From assembly GCA_964343195.1 (NCBI GenBank), contig CAYFIR010000011.1, positions 1-64,000 of the forward strand: DNA of 64,000 nucleotides, read 5' to 3'. The stretch comes from CAYVAP01 sp964343195 (GTDB lineage: Bacteria; Bacteroidota; Bacteroidia; J057). The stretch's first letter is position 1; each line of letters opens with the position of its first letter. The translations under genes and the position numbers were made by a program. This document shows positions 54,754 to 63,397 of this stretch, piece after piece. The notes under the pieces were generated by a model, which did not search any database, was not told where the DNA came from, and worked only from the letters and a program-made list of their open reading frames with translations.

Positions 54754-55956
54754 GTGTCCCTCTCCGGAAAAAAAATTATCCTCGGTGTCACCGGGGGCAT
54801 CGCAGCCTACAAGTCAGTTTATCTGCTAAGGCTTCTCAAAAAGGCTGGGGCTGAGGTGCGCGTGGTGATGACGCCTTCTACCAGCCATTTTGTGGGGGAA
54901 TTGACTTTCTCGTCGCTGGCTGATGAAGCGGTTTTTTCTGATTTATGGGGAAAGTCCTGGTCAGCTCATGTCGAGTGGGGGCTTTGGGCAGATTTTCTGC
55001 TGGTAGCGCCCTGCACCGCCAACACCCTGGCCAAGATGGCCCACGGCCTCTGTGACAATGCGCTAACGGCTGTTTACCTCTCGGCCAAGTGTCCCGTCAT
55101 GGTAGCACCCGCCATGGACCTCGACATGTACCAGCATGCCCGCACCCAGGCCAATCTCGAGACACTGCGCTCCGATGGAGTTCATGTGCTACCCAGTGCC
55201 GAAGGATTTCTGGCCTCAGGTCTGCAAGGTCCAGGTCGCATGCTGGAGCCGGAAGAAATTGTAGCGCATCTGGAGCAGGTCTTATCCCCTCAGCCGCAAT
55301 TGCTCAGAGGCAAAAAGCTCTTGCTGACCGCAGGCCCGACCCAGGAGGCGCTGGACCCCGTCCGCTACCTGACCAATCATTCTACTGGAAAAATGGGCTA
55401 TGCCCTCGCTGAGGTTGCTGCCGCTATGGGGGCCCAGGTAACCCTGGTTTCTGGCCCTACGCAGCTTCCCAGTCCGCCGCAGGTAGAGACCATCCGTGTC
55501 CGTGCGACGCAGCAGATGTACGAGGCCGTCATGGCTCGCGCTGATGAGCAGGACATCCTGATCATGGCCGCTGCCGTGTCGGACTACACTCCTGTGGAGG
55601 TTTCGGATGAAAAGATCAAGAAGAAACCGGGAGAAGGCGATGAGATGCTGCTCCGGCTCAAGCGCACCCAGGACATCCTGGCCTCAGTGGGTAAACAGAA
55701 GCGCCCAGATCAGACCCTGATTGGCTTTGCCCTCGAAACGGAAAACGAGGAAGCCAACGCCCGAGGCAAACTCGAACGCAAAAACCTCGACGGCATCGTC
55801 CTGAACTCGCTGCGCACCCCTGGCGCGGGCTTCGCCCACGACACCAATCAGGTAACCTTCATTCCCCGCAACGGCGAGGCAAAGGCTTTTCCGCTCAAGA
55901 GCAAGATGGAAGTGGCGCGGGATATTTTGGGGGAGGTTGTAGGGTTGGGGACATAA
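54754..55956 (+). CDS. coaBC: Phosphopantothenoylcysteine decarboxylase/phosphopantothenate-cysteine ligase
   Basis: This 400-aa bifunctional enzyme makes phosphopantothenoylcysteine and decarboxylates it in coenzyme A synthesis. The N-terminal CoaC flavoprotein half shows ILGVTGGIAAYKSV, the active-site His in SWSAHVEWGLWADFLLVAPCTANTLAK and PAMDLDMY (PxMNxxMW-like motif). The C-terminal CoaB half has LLTAGPTQEALDPVRYLTNHSTGKMGYALAE and AAAVSDYTP, IKKK. The frame extends back to a TTG at 54703, but the GTG at 54754 fits family length better. It ends 1 bp from the convergent methyltransferase gene. An upstream stretch (54717-54737) has three CATACC repeats. Confidence 0.95.
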   Translation: MSLSGKKIILGVTGGIAAYKSVYLLRLLKKAGAEVRVVMTPSTSHFVGELTFSSLADEAVFSDLWGKSWSAHVEWGLWADFLLVAPCTANTLAKMAHGLCDNALTAVYLSAKCPVMVAPAMDLDMYQHARTQANLETLRSDGVHVLPSAEGFLASGLQGPGRMLEPEEIVAHLEQVLSPQPQLLRGKKLLLTAGPTQEALDPVRYLTNHSTGKMGYALAEVAAAMGAQVTLVSGPTQLPSPPQVETIRVRATQQMYEAVMARADEQDILIMAAAVSDYTPVEVSDEKIKKKPGEGDEMLLRLKRTQDILASVGKQKRPDQTLIGFALETENEEANARGKLERKNLDGIVLNSLRTPGAGFAHDTNQVTFIPRNGEAKAFPLKSKMEVARDILGEVVGLGT

Positions 55957-55957
55957 G

Positions 55958-56536
55958 TTATTTCAAAGGTTGCTTTTCCCACGCAACCAACTCATACTGC
56001 GTCTCAGACCGATGGCTGGAGCTTTTGTCCTCGAAAACGTAGGTCAGCTCTTCCTGGTGAATCAACTTCAGGTCGGGAGATGTGGCAGTAATGGATTGGA
56101 GAATATGAAGCTTTTCCCCCGTCTTTTGGATGCAAATGACGACCTGTGCGCCCGGCTTCATAGACGACATAATCTGCTTCAGCAACTGCGTCTCCTGCTC
56201 CCTCTCTTTCTTCTCAAAGTGAAACATGCTGTCGAGCAGGATGAAGTCATACTCGTCGTATCCATAGAATTCATAGAGATCCTCAACCTGCACAACAAGC
56301 GATAGTCCTTCCCGTTTGGCGACTGCATTCAACTGCTGAATTCCCACCTTTGAGTGGTCGATGCCTGTTACCTCAAAGCCCATCCTCGCCAGAGCTATGG
56401 CGTCCCGTCCTTGGCCGCAGCCGATGTCCAGCAACTTGCCTTTTTTCCGGATTCCCGCAAAATAGCGGATCAGCTCCGGATAGGGCTCCCCAAAGAGGTT
56501 CTCCGTCTGGTAGTAGTGGTCGTATTCGATGGGCAT
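55958..56536 (-). CDS. Class I SAM-dependent methyltransferase
   Basis: This 192-aa protein has the Rossmann-fold methyltransferase motifs: motif I LLDIGCGQGRDAIALARMG, motif II VTGIDHSKVGIQQL, an acidic VEDLYEF, and YDFILLDSMFHF (motif IV). A late strand reads MKPGAQVVICIQK. It resembles TehB/UbiE-type small-molecule methyltransferases, but the substrate cannot be read from sequence. The start MPIEYDHYYQTE at 56536 gives a complete fold. It is tail-to-tail with coaBC, 1 bp apart. Confidence 0.87.
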   Translation of the reverse strand: MPIEYDHYYQTENLFGEPYPELIRYFAGIRKKGKLLDIGCGQGRDAIALARMGFEVTGIDHSKVGIQQLNAVAKREGLSLVVQVEDLYEFYGYDEYDFILLDSMFHFEKKEREQETQLLKQIMSSMKPGAQVVICIQKTGEKLHILQSITATSPDLKLIHQEELTYVFEDKSSSHRSETQYELVAWEKQPLK

Positions 56537-56939
56537 GGGATAAGGTATTAGACATGGGGAAATTAGCGAAGATGGGTAGCTAATATACCAGGTCTTTCAC
56601 AAACAACTATTTAGAAAGCTTCCAATTTTCAAAACGGTTAACTTGAGATTAAGAAGTTGAACAGAATTATACTAGGTATGAGTATATGGGGATATGAAGG
56701 CAAATCGCTGTTTAAGGATTTTAGACCCTTCGGCTGCGCTCAGGGCAGTGCCTTCATTTCCTCCATACCTCTCATTTACAGTTATCTTTGGACTCCTACT
56801 TACGGCCAATAGGCTTGTCCTACCTCGCTATGGTTGAGGGAAAAATCGCTCACCGTTCTACAATGGCCTGACCGCTCTACGGTAATACGCTAAACTACGA
56901 ACTACGAACTACGAATCACGAATTACTTTTCTCCCCCCA
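56537..56939. other. Intergenic region with promoter element and 7-bp repeats
   Basis: About 400 bp. A TATCTTTG at 56783-56790 matches the -7 consensus, with TTTC 22 bp upstream, and may drive the oxidoreductase pair beginning at 56940. At 56893-56927 there are five heptamers, AACTACG three times then AATCACG and AATTACT. No ORF is supported. Confidence 0.5.
56893..56927. repeat. Tandem 7-bp repeat (AACTACG)
   Basis: Five heptamers in tandem: AACTACG, AACTACG, AACTACG, AATCACG, AATTACT. The reverse complement is the GTTCGTA-like motif seen at 1483-1560. It ends 12 bp before the oxidoreductase subunit start codon, so it lies in or next to the leader. Confidence 0.8.
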
Positions 56940-57497
56940 ATGAAACGACGCACTGCTATTCAATCCATCGGGCTGGTAACGACCCACGCGCTGTTCCCGT
57001 CCATCCTGACCAGTTTCCTGGCAGGCTGTGCCAATGGCTCCAAGGCGACTCCCGACCCTGAGCCAACCTTTTTTACAGAGCAGGAGATGGAATCCCTGAA
57101 GGAAGTCATCGACCTCATTTTGCCCGAAACGAACACCCGGTCCGCCTCTGCGGTGGGAACGCATCGTTTTATGGACGAGGTCTTTGTCAAGTGCCTGCCG
57201 CTTGAACAGCAGAAAATGATCAGTGAGGGCTTTACTGCCTTTCTACCGAAGTTTCAATCCACTGAAAACAAACTGGATCTCCTGACCCAAATCGACCAGC
57301 AGGCCTTTTCTGGCAATGAGGCCCACTCCTGGTTCATCCCGGTCAAGCAGTACGCCATGATTGGCTTTTTTACTTCGCAGGAAGGAACCACCAAAGCCAG
57401 CAACTATGTGCCCGTCCCCGGAGACTATCAGGGCGACATTCCCGCCGATGAAAACACCCTCAACTACGGCCTTACTTCTCAACACTACTACATCTGA
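56940..57497 (+). CDS. Gluconate 2-dehydrogenase subunit 3 family protein
   Basis: This 185-aa small subunit accompanies membrane-bound GMC oxidoreductases. The N-terminus has a twin-Arg start (MKRRTAIQSIGL) and a lipobox-like LAGC, so it may be exported by Tat and lipidated. The subunit-3 domain follows: FFTEQEMESLKEVIDLILPETNTRSASAVGTHRFMDEV (quoted in part: DLILPETNT), with a Trp/Phe-rich late segment WFIPVKQYAMIGFFTS. It starts 3 bp before the end of the gap to the flavoprotein gene; that is, only 3 bp separate its stop from the next ATG, so the pair is co-translated. Its role is usually to stabilise and export the catalytic subunit. Confidence 0.9.
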   Translation: MKRRTAIQSIGLVTTHALFPSILTSFLAGCANGSKATPDPEPTFFTEQEMESLKEVIDLILPETNTRSASAVGTHRFMDEVFVKCLPLEQQKMISEGFTAFLPKFQSTENKLDLLTQIDQQAFSGNEAHSWFIPVKQYAMIGFFTSQEGTTKASNYVPVPGDYQGDIPADENTLNYGLTSQHYYI

Positions 57498-57500
57498 CCC

Positions 57501-59207
57501 ATGCCTGGATTCAACATACTCGGAAAAGGAAGCTCCGGCAACACCTACGACGCCATTGTCGTCGGCTCTGGTCTGACCGGAGGACTAGCCGCCAGGGAAC
57601 TAACCGAAGCCGGCCTGAAAGTGTTGGTACTGGAGCGGGGCCGCATGGTAGAGCACATCAAGGATTACCCCACTGAAAACACCGATCCCTGGGACGTGCC
57701 GCTGCGCAATCTGGTTACGGAAGAGGAGAAAAAGGACTACGAAATCCAGCAATCGCTTTACCTCTTCGGACAGGACATGAAGCATTTCCTCGTCAAGGAC
57801 AGCGAACATCCCTATGAGCAGGTCAAGCCTTTCAACTGGTACCGGGGCTATCAGATGGGGGGACGATCGCTGCTTTGGGCCAAGCATTGCTTCCGGCTGA
57901 GTGATTATGACTTCGAGGCGAATCAGAAAGAAGGCATCGGCATCGACTGGCCCATTCGCTATGCGGACATCGCGCCCTGGTACGACTACGTCGAGGGATA
58001 TATGGGCATCAGCGGCAACCGCGATGGCATCCCCCAATTACCCGACGGGAACTTCCTGCCGCCTTTTGAGATGAATGTGTTTGAAAAGCACCTGAAGAAG
58101 CGCATCAAGGAGGCTTTTGCCGAGCGAGACCTCATCATCGGTCGCATGGCCATCCTGACGCAGGACCACAATGGCCGTGGCAAGTGCCGCAACCGCAATC
58201 TGTGCTACCGGGGCTGTGTATTTGGTGCGCCCTATTCCAGCAATGCTGCTTCGCTGCCCGATGCAGCGAAAACCGGAAACCTGACCATGAGGCCATTCTC
58301 CATCGTCGAGCGACTGATTTATGACAGGGAAACCAATCGCATCAAAGGGGTCAGCGTGATTGATACCGAGACGGGTGAGCAGGTAGAATTCTTTTCCAGA
58401 GTGGTTTTTCTGAATGCTTCCACCTTTGGCAGTACGCAGATTCTGATGCAGTCCGCTACCCCGGAATTTCCTGACGGGCTCGCGAATAGCAGCGGCGCAT
58501 TGGGGCATTATCTGATGGATCACCACGCCTATATTGGAGCTACAGGGGAGTACAGCGGATTTCAGGATTCATTTTACTACGGACAGCGTCCGGCCAGTGT
58601 CTATATTCCTCGCTTTCGCAACATCGAGCGAAACGATCAGGAGTACATCCGGGGTTTTTCATTCGAAAACTACACCAGCCGAAGCAACTGGACGCGGGGT
58701 TTTTATGGACCGGGAATCGGCGGAGAATGGAAGGAAGGCCTCACCAGGCCCGGGAATTGGACCGCTTACTTCGAAGCCTATGGGGAGACGTTGCCAGAAT
58801 ACCACAATCAACTCTCCTTAAGTCAGGACAAAAAGGACAAGTGGGGACTGCCGATCCTGAAGGTTGACATGGCCTACGGCGAAAACGAGCACAGGATGCG
58901 TAAGGACATGCAGCAGACCGCGATCGAGATGCTGAAAGCGGCAGGTCTTGAGGGGGTGAATGGCTTTGGTGGAGACCCCGTTCCGGGTTCGGTGATCCAC
59001 GAAATGGGCACCGCCCGGATGGGCCGCGATCCAAAGACCTCCGTCCTCAACCAGTGGAATCAGGCCCATGACATCGACAATCTGTTCGTTACCGACGGTT
59101 CCTTCATGGTGTCTTCCCCTCCGCAGAATCCATCCCTGACCTACATGGCCATGACGGCCCGTGCCTGCGACTACGCCGTGAAGGAAATGAAGCAGGGGAG
59201 GATTTAA
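57501..59207 (+). CDS. GMC-family FAD-dependent oxidoreductase
   Basis: This 568-aa flavoprotein oxidises an alcohol or sugar substrate. The FAD-binding GxGxxG-like motif is VGSGLTGGLAARELTEAGLKVLVLERG (quoted in part: GSGLTGG), followed by the GMC signature YQMGGRSLLWAKHCFR and the C-terminal active-site region VIHEMGTARMGRDP and DGSFMVSSPPQNPSLTYMAMTARACDY (quoted in part: PPQNPSLT). No signal peptide is present; the adjacent subunit-3 gene, with a twin-Arg leader, probably carries it across the membrane. No cytochrome c subunit is encoded next to it. Such pairs are common in Bacteroidota; the substrate is unknown. Confidence 0.92.
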   Translation: MPGFNILGKGSSGNTYDAIVVGSGLTGGLAARELTEAGLKVLVLERGRMVEHIKDYPTENTDPWDVPLRNLVTEEEKKDYEIQQSLYLFGQDMKHFLVKDSEHPYEQVKPFNWYRGYQMGGRSLLWAKHCFRLSDYDFEANQKEGIGIDWPIRYADIAPWYDYVEGYMGISGNRDGIPQLPDGNFLPPFEMNVFEKHLKKRIKEAFAERDLIIGRMAILTQDHNGRGKCRNRNLCYRGCVFGAPYSSNAASLPDAAKTGNLTMRPFSIVERLIYDRETNRIKGVSVIDTETGEQVEFFSRVVFLNASTFGSTQILMQSATPEFPDGLANSSGALGHYLMDHHAYIGATGEYSGFQDSFYYGQRPASVYIPRFRNIERNDQEYIRGFSFENYTSRSNWTRGFYGPGIGGEWKEGLTRPGNWTAYFEAYGETLPEYHNQLSLSQDKKDKWGLPILKVDMAYGENEHRMRKDMQQTAIEMLKAAGLEGVNGFGGDPVPGSVIHEMGTARMGRDPKTSVLNQWNQAHDIDNLFVTDGSFMVSSPPQNPSLTYMAMTARACDYAVKEMKQGRI

Positions 59208-59229
59208 AGTTGTGATGGTGAGGGCAGTA

Positions 59230-59284
59230 AGGTGTATAGGGGAAATATGGGCACTCTGGTTATCCGTTTCAACCCTATACACCT
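59230..59284. terminator. 12-bp inverted repeat between convergent genes
   Basis: AGGTGTATAGGG (59230-59241) and CCCTATACACCT (59273-59284) are perfectly complementary, 31 bp apart, between the GMC and S41 stop codons. The arm matches the TATACACCC unit at 1-54. It could act as a two-way terminator or be a remnant of that repeat family; there is no strong T-run. Confidence 0.5.
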
Positions 59285-59295
59285 CTTATCCAGCC

Positions 59296-60312
59296 CTACT
59301 GCCTCAACAACTCCAGCGCCCGCTCCAGGATGGTATCGATGCCATTGGCCTCGTCTTCTGGCGTTATCCAAACTACCTCGTCCGGAGGGATGCCATCCTC
59401 AACATTGAAGCCATCGGGGGCAAAAAGCTGCGTTGCAGAAACGCGGATGATCCAGCCATTGGCGAGCTCTGTGTCAGCAGGAGCACCACCTCCGCCACCA
59501 GTGGTATCGCCCATTACGGTTACGTTGGGCAGCTCTCTCATCATCTGGGTGAAGAATGTCGAGGCGCTGTAGCTGCTGCGATTGGTGAGCAATACCACCG
59601 GCTTGGTAAAGGTGGTATCGTCTTCGGGAGGATAAATGTATTCGTCCTCAAATCCGGAAAAATCTCCATGACCGGGACCACTTTTGTACCTCGTTCTGCC
59701 ATAGAGAATCGTATCGGACGAGAATCTGGGAGCCATGTTCCACGCATTCAGCAGAGAGCCTCCGCCATTGTTGCGAATGTCGAGTATCAGGCCCTTGTGA
59801 CCGGCAAATTTTTCTATGACATAGTTCAGGTCGCTACCTGATATGCCGCTGCTAAAGCTGCTATAGCGCACATACCCAACATCCCCGAAGTCATATATGG
59901 CAAATGGCCCTGCGTACTGCTGTTGTTCCCGGAAGTAATTTCGCTCCAGGATATCTGCATTGAAATTCGGGGGAGAATTCAGGTACCAGGTCCAGTTTCG
60001 GGAGACGTTAAAGCTGGAGCGCAGGTTGACGTGCCCATCGCGTAATTCGTAAAGCATGGCCCCAATCACGTTAAAGAGCGAGTCATCGCTGATGCTATCG
60101 TTGACCAAAGGCTCATACCGGGAGCGGACTTCGTCCCAGTCGATGCCTTTGTATTCGAAGAAGCTGTACTCGCGGTCCGCAAAGCGCCAGGCTTCATCAA
60201 AAATGGCTGTTTGGCTGGTTCCGCTATCGGGCGGAATGAAAAGGGCTTCACAACTGGCGAGCAAAAGAGCAACAAACGGGAGGGATATAAATAGTCTTTT
60301 CATTGATTTCAT
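59296..60312 (-). CDS. S41-family peptidase, lipoprotein
   Basis: This 338-aa protein is a tail-specific-protease-like serine peptidase attached by lipid. The N-terminal LLLASC is a lipobox. The S41 core shows YELRDGHVNLRSS, FAGHKGLILDIRNNGGG, TNRSSYSASTFFTQMM with the presumed nucleophile Ser, and VMGDTTGGGGGAPADTEL. The PDZ domain of Ctp proteases is missing, so it is a short S41 form. A second ATG at 60303 could be the start. It lies 66 bp downstream of the outer-membrane protein gene on the same strand, perhaps co-transcribed. The substrate is unknown. Confidence 0.88.
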   Translation of the reverse strand: MKSMKRLFISLPFVALLLASCEALFIPPDSGTSQTAIFDEAWRFADREYSFFEYKGIDWDEVRSRYEPLVNDSISDDSLFNVIGAMLYELRDGHVNLRSSFNVSRNWTWYLNSPPNFNADILERNYFREQQQYAGPFAIYDFGDVGYVRYSSFSSGISGSDLNYVIEKFAGHKGLILDIRNNGGGSLLNAWNMAPRFSSDTILYGRTRYKSGPGHGDFSGFEDEYIYPPEDDTTFTKPVVLLTNRSSYSASTFFTQMMRELPNVTVMGDTTGGGGGAPADTELANGWIIRVSATQLFAPDGFNVEDGIPPDEVVWITPEDEANGIDTILERALELLRQ

Positions 60313-60378
60313 TTTTCATGGATCATGGTTCAATAATCATTGGAGAGCGCATGGTTGTGCCTGTTCAGTGATCTCTGG

Positions 60379-61200
60379 TCAATGAACACCGTCTATGTCT
60401 CCCTTTCGGATGAGCACCACAAAACGCAGGCTATGGGTCGCCCATCGAAGGCGCTGAAGTCCAGCGTCCTGGCCTTCATTCATCCCATAGAAATCCCACA
60501 CATACCCTACCTGGAAGAGGTTGGGATTGCCGTAGCCTCGCGGGCGGGTCAGGGTGATCTCGGTCTTGATACGGGTGAAGCCTCCAATCGGGCGGAAATA
60601 ATGCGCTGGCGCTTCAAAACCCGGTAGCGCATACGCCGGTAGCCTTCCCACATAAGAGAACAGCGGCATGTGGATGCGAGCTGCGATGGTGGATTGCCCC
60701 TTGATCAGGGGAATTTTGGCCTCGCGTGCGACCTGAGCCAGCGGACCTACATAACCAGTCCATTCCATGTGGACGAGGCTGTTGCCGAGCCCCGAGTGAA
60801 ATCGACCATTGTAAAATCCTCCTGCCTGAAGCCCAAGGTGCCAGCGCCATGGGCTTGAACCCAGGTCAATTCGCTGGAGATAGCGGTAGCTTCCTTCGAT
60901 CAGGCCGCCCGTCAGGAAATTCTCGATGCTGAGGGGAGCGGCACCGATTCCCGTCGCCAACACTTCATATTCGTGCCAGGCTCTGGGACGCACCCAGCGA
61001 TCTCCGAGGCCCAGGTCAATGCCCGCTCCGTAATATGAGCGTTCGGCCATGCGTTGGTCATAGGTTCTGTTGAAATTAAAGCCATAGGAAATGGTTGCAT
61101 GATTGATCCAGGCGGGCTTTACTCCAGTGGTGTCCTGTGCACTGGAAGTCTGGTAAAGCACGAGAGCCAAAAGGAAAAACATGAATAGTAGTTGCCTCAT
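60379..61200 (-). CDS. Outer-membrane beta-barrel-like protein, unknown function
   Basis: This 273-aa protein has a signal peptide (MRQLLFMFFLLALVLYQTSSA, cut before Gln) and alternating aromatic/glycine strands (ATISYGFNFNRTYDQ, SYYGAGIDLGLGDRWVRP, WHLGLQAGGFYNGRF, FQVGYVWDFYGMN) consistent with a small outer-membrane barrel. A central part (IPLIKGQSTIAARIHMPLFSYVGRLPAYALP) resembles membrane-facing strands. I do not recognise a named family. The gene is divergent from the GH5-type gene and upstream of the S41 lipoprotein gene on the same strand. Confidence 0.7.
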   Translation of the reverse strand: MRQLLFMFFLLALVLYQTSSAQDTTGVKPAWINHATISYGFNFNRTYDQRMAERSYYGAGIDLGLGDRWVRPRAWHEYEVLATGIGAAPLSIENFLTGGLIEGSYRYLQRIDLGSSPWRWHLGLQAGGFYNGRFHSGLGNSLVHMEWTGYVGPLAQVAREAKIPLIKGQSTIAARIHMPLFSYVGRLPAYALPGFEAPAHYFRPIGGFTRIKTEITLTRPRGYGNPNLFQVGYVWDFYGMNEGQDAGLQRLRWATHSLRFVVLIRKGDIDGVH

Positions 61201-61342
61201 GTTGTAAAATTGGGTTTTGATGGATATCGTACCGTTAGATGGTACCTTGTATTTAGTCGTAAAGTAGGCGAATTTCTTACCGTTAACCCTACACGATTGG
61301 CAACTCCAGCCACTCGAATCCTCATTGATACCTGGAAAATAG

Positions 61343-62581
61343 ATGCAGATGACTGATCCTGGATTTGTAAGGCAAAGATCATACAGGTTTTATAAAGGAG
61401 ACGCCCCTTACTTTCCCCATGGGGTAAACCTATGGTATGGCATGAACCTGGGAGCAACTCCTGAAGGACAAATTCGCCTGGTTCGTGAACTGGACAGGTT
61501 ATCGGCCATAGGCATCAACAACCTGCGCATAATGGGAGCCTTCGAAGGGCCAGACGTTGCTCCCTGGAGGGCAATTCCTTCGTCACAGCCGGAACCTGGA
61601 GAGTTTTCTGAGGAGATAATGAAAGGACTCGATTTTCTGCTCAAGGAAATGGCGGATCGGCAGATGACAGCAGTGATTTGCCTGGGTAATTTCTGGCACT
61701 GGAGTGGGGGATTTGCCCAATACGTTTCCTGGGTAACGGGAACCCCGATACCCTATCCGCCACCCGCAGAAAGGGGTAACTGGCTCCGCTTCATGCGGTA
61801 TTCGGCTCAGTTTTTTGAGTTGCGAAAAGCCTTGGAACTGTATCAGCAAAGCTCAGAGCAACTGCTCCGGCGAATCAACACCTTTACGGGTAAAGCCTAC
61901 CGGGATGACCCCACCATCATGGCCTGGCAACTCGCCAATGAACCGCGTGGGTTAAACCATCGCAAGGCTTACCTGGATTGGATTCGGGAATCTGCTCTCA
62001 TGTTCAGGTCATTGGCTCCGCATCAGATGGTATCTATCGGCAGCGAAGGGAAAACCCCGACTCGCCTGGCAGGGACTTATTTCCCGGTTGCCCATGAAAT
62101 TCCCGAAATTGATTACCTCACCTGTCATATTTGGCCTGAAAACTGGGACTGGTATGACCCACAGAAGCCAGAGGCGACCTTTTCTGCTGCGATGGAAAAA
62201 GCCAGAAAGTACCTCGACTACCATCAGCGAATAGCCCGAAAGATTGGCAAACCCCTGGTCCTGGAAGAATTCGGGTTAGCACGGGACCTGCGCCACTTTA
62301 TGCCGCTGGCCCCGACTTCTTATCGCGATCAGTTTTTTCAACAAATGATCTCGCTTACAGAGAGGTCAATTGAAGCGGGCGAACCATTGACTGGATTAGC
62401 CTACTGGGCCTGGGGAGGAGATGGAAGGCCTGGGGAAGCAGGCGGATTCTGGCGACTCGGGGACGACTTCCTGGGGGACCCACCCCATGAGCCGCAAGGC
62501 TGGTATTCGATCTACGAAAGTGACCGTAGTACCCTGGAATTGATCGCCCAGGTGAGGCTGGGAAAAGGAAACCTGGAGTAG
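61343..62581 (+). CDS. GH5-type glycoside hydrolase (mannanase/cellulase-like)
   Basis: This 412-aa TIM-barrel enzyme resembles GH5 beta-mannanases. It has the N-terminal WFGVN-like NLWYGMNL, the acid/base Glu in AWQLANEPRG, the late Trp/His block TCHIWPENWDWYDP and the nucleophile Glu in LVLEEFGLARD. No signal peptide is seen from the ATG at 61343 (or the ATG at 61349), so it is probably cytoplasmic and may act on imported oligosaccharides, unless the true start is elsewhere. There is no carbohydrate-binding module or nearby transporter. The family is confident; mannan as substrate is inferred from similarity of the WQLANEPR block. Confidence 0.85.
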   Translation: MQMTDPGFVRQRSYRFYKGDAPYFPHGVNLWYGMNLGATPEGQIRLVRELDRLSAIGINNLRIMGAFEGPDVAPWRAIPSSQPEPGEFSEEIMKGLDFLLKEMADRQMTAVICLGNFWHWSGGFAQYVSWVTGTPIPYPPPAERGNWLRFMRYSAQFFELRKALELYQQSSEQLLRRINTFTGKAYRDDPTIMAWQLANEPRGLNHRKAYLDWIRESALMFRSLAPHQMVSIGSEGKTPTRLAGTYFPVAHEIPEIDYLTCHIWPENWDWYDPQKPEATFSAAMEKARKYLDYHQRIARKIGKPLVLEEFGLARDLRHFMPLAPTSYRDQFFQQMISLTERSIEAGEPLTGLAYWAWGGDGRPGEAGGFWRLGDDFLGDPPHEPQGWYSIYESDRSTLELIAQVRLGKGNLE

Positions 62582-62632
62582 GAAATTGGGGATCAGAAAG
62601 GAAGGGGAATAGTCCCACGCGGATTGCATCCG

Positions 62633-63181
62633 TTACCTCTTGCGAGAGATGTAGAGGGTGCGTTGCTGATCTCCTGAGGCTCTTCTGAAAATCAGTTGGT
62701 TAGAATTGACAATGGTCAGGAAACAGTTTGCATTGAAATTGCCGACATCAAACACAAATCTGACCTCAGGACTGATCAGATCCCAGCCCAATGGAGCTCG
62801 TAGGTAAGCAAACAGGGTATCTGATCCGCTGGAAGCGTCATAGACAAAGAGCTGTTCAATATTGATGGGGACAGGCATGCTGTCAATGGTCACCCAGGTA
62901 TTAACGATGGCCGGATCATCCGCATTCAGTTCCAGCCGAGCTGCCTCAAATTCCGGGATGCTCCACTTTCCGACATTTACCAGCATAGTATCTCTCCTTA
63001 TGAGCTGCTCCCGAAAAATCAGGCTGTCCAGGCGGGGAATCACATACATCGAATCAATATTCCATTCTCCGGGGAGTACCCGTTCGACGCGATTAAGCGC
63101 AGCAATTTCCTGGCGATCACAGGCTGCTGTCCACAATAAAATGACCGAAATGACAGTCAATAGGGTGATATTCTTTTTCAT
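62633..63181 (-). CDS. Lipoprotein, unknown function
   Basis: This 182-aa protein has a lipoprotein signal peptide (MKKNITLLTVISVILLWTAAC). A beta-rich mature domain follows (LPGEWNIDSMYVIP, LVNVGKWSIPEFEAARLELN, TLFAYLRAPLGWDLI, LIFRRASGDQQRTLYISRKR), with the pattern of lipocalin-like proteins. It is not a recognised named family. It is divergent from ftsY by 216 bp; a TACCTTTC at 63186-63193 on its strand is a near-match to a -7 element. Confidence 0.72.
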   Translation of the reverse strand: MKKNITLLTVISVILLWTAACDRQEIAALNRVERVLPGEWNIDSMYVIPRLDSLIFREQLIRRDTMLVNVGKWSIPEFEAARLELNADDPAIVNTWVTIDSMPVPINIEQLFVYDASSGSDTLFAYLRAPLGWDLISPEVRFVFDVGNFNANCFLTIVNSNQLIFRRASGDQQRTLYISRKR

Positions 63182-63336
63182 GGTGAAAGGTAATTTGGGA
63201 GGTGAAAAGATAGCGGAGGAGGATAATCCTTTTAAACCCGTGAGGAATATGCCGTGTCTGTTGGTTGATTTTCAGCCAGGCTGAGGTAAAAAATCAAATA
63301 TTAGCTTTAGTTTTATTCGGCAAAACCCTGATAATC

Positions 63337-63366
63337 ATTGAACCACGTTCAAAAACGCTATATTTG
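63337..63366 (+). promoter_or_regulatory. Putative ftsY promoter
   Basis: ATTG (63337-63340), an 18-bp spacer and TATATTTG (63359-63366). The -7 element matches TAnnTTTG fully and -33 differs at one base. Transcription would begin about 25 bp before the ftsY ATG at 63398. Confidence 0.6.
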
Positions 63367-63397
63367 CCATTCATATATTCCAAGGTAACACACGACT

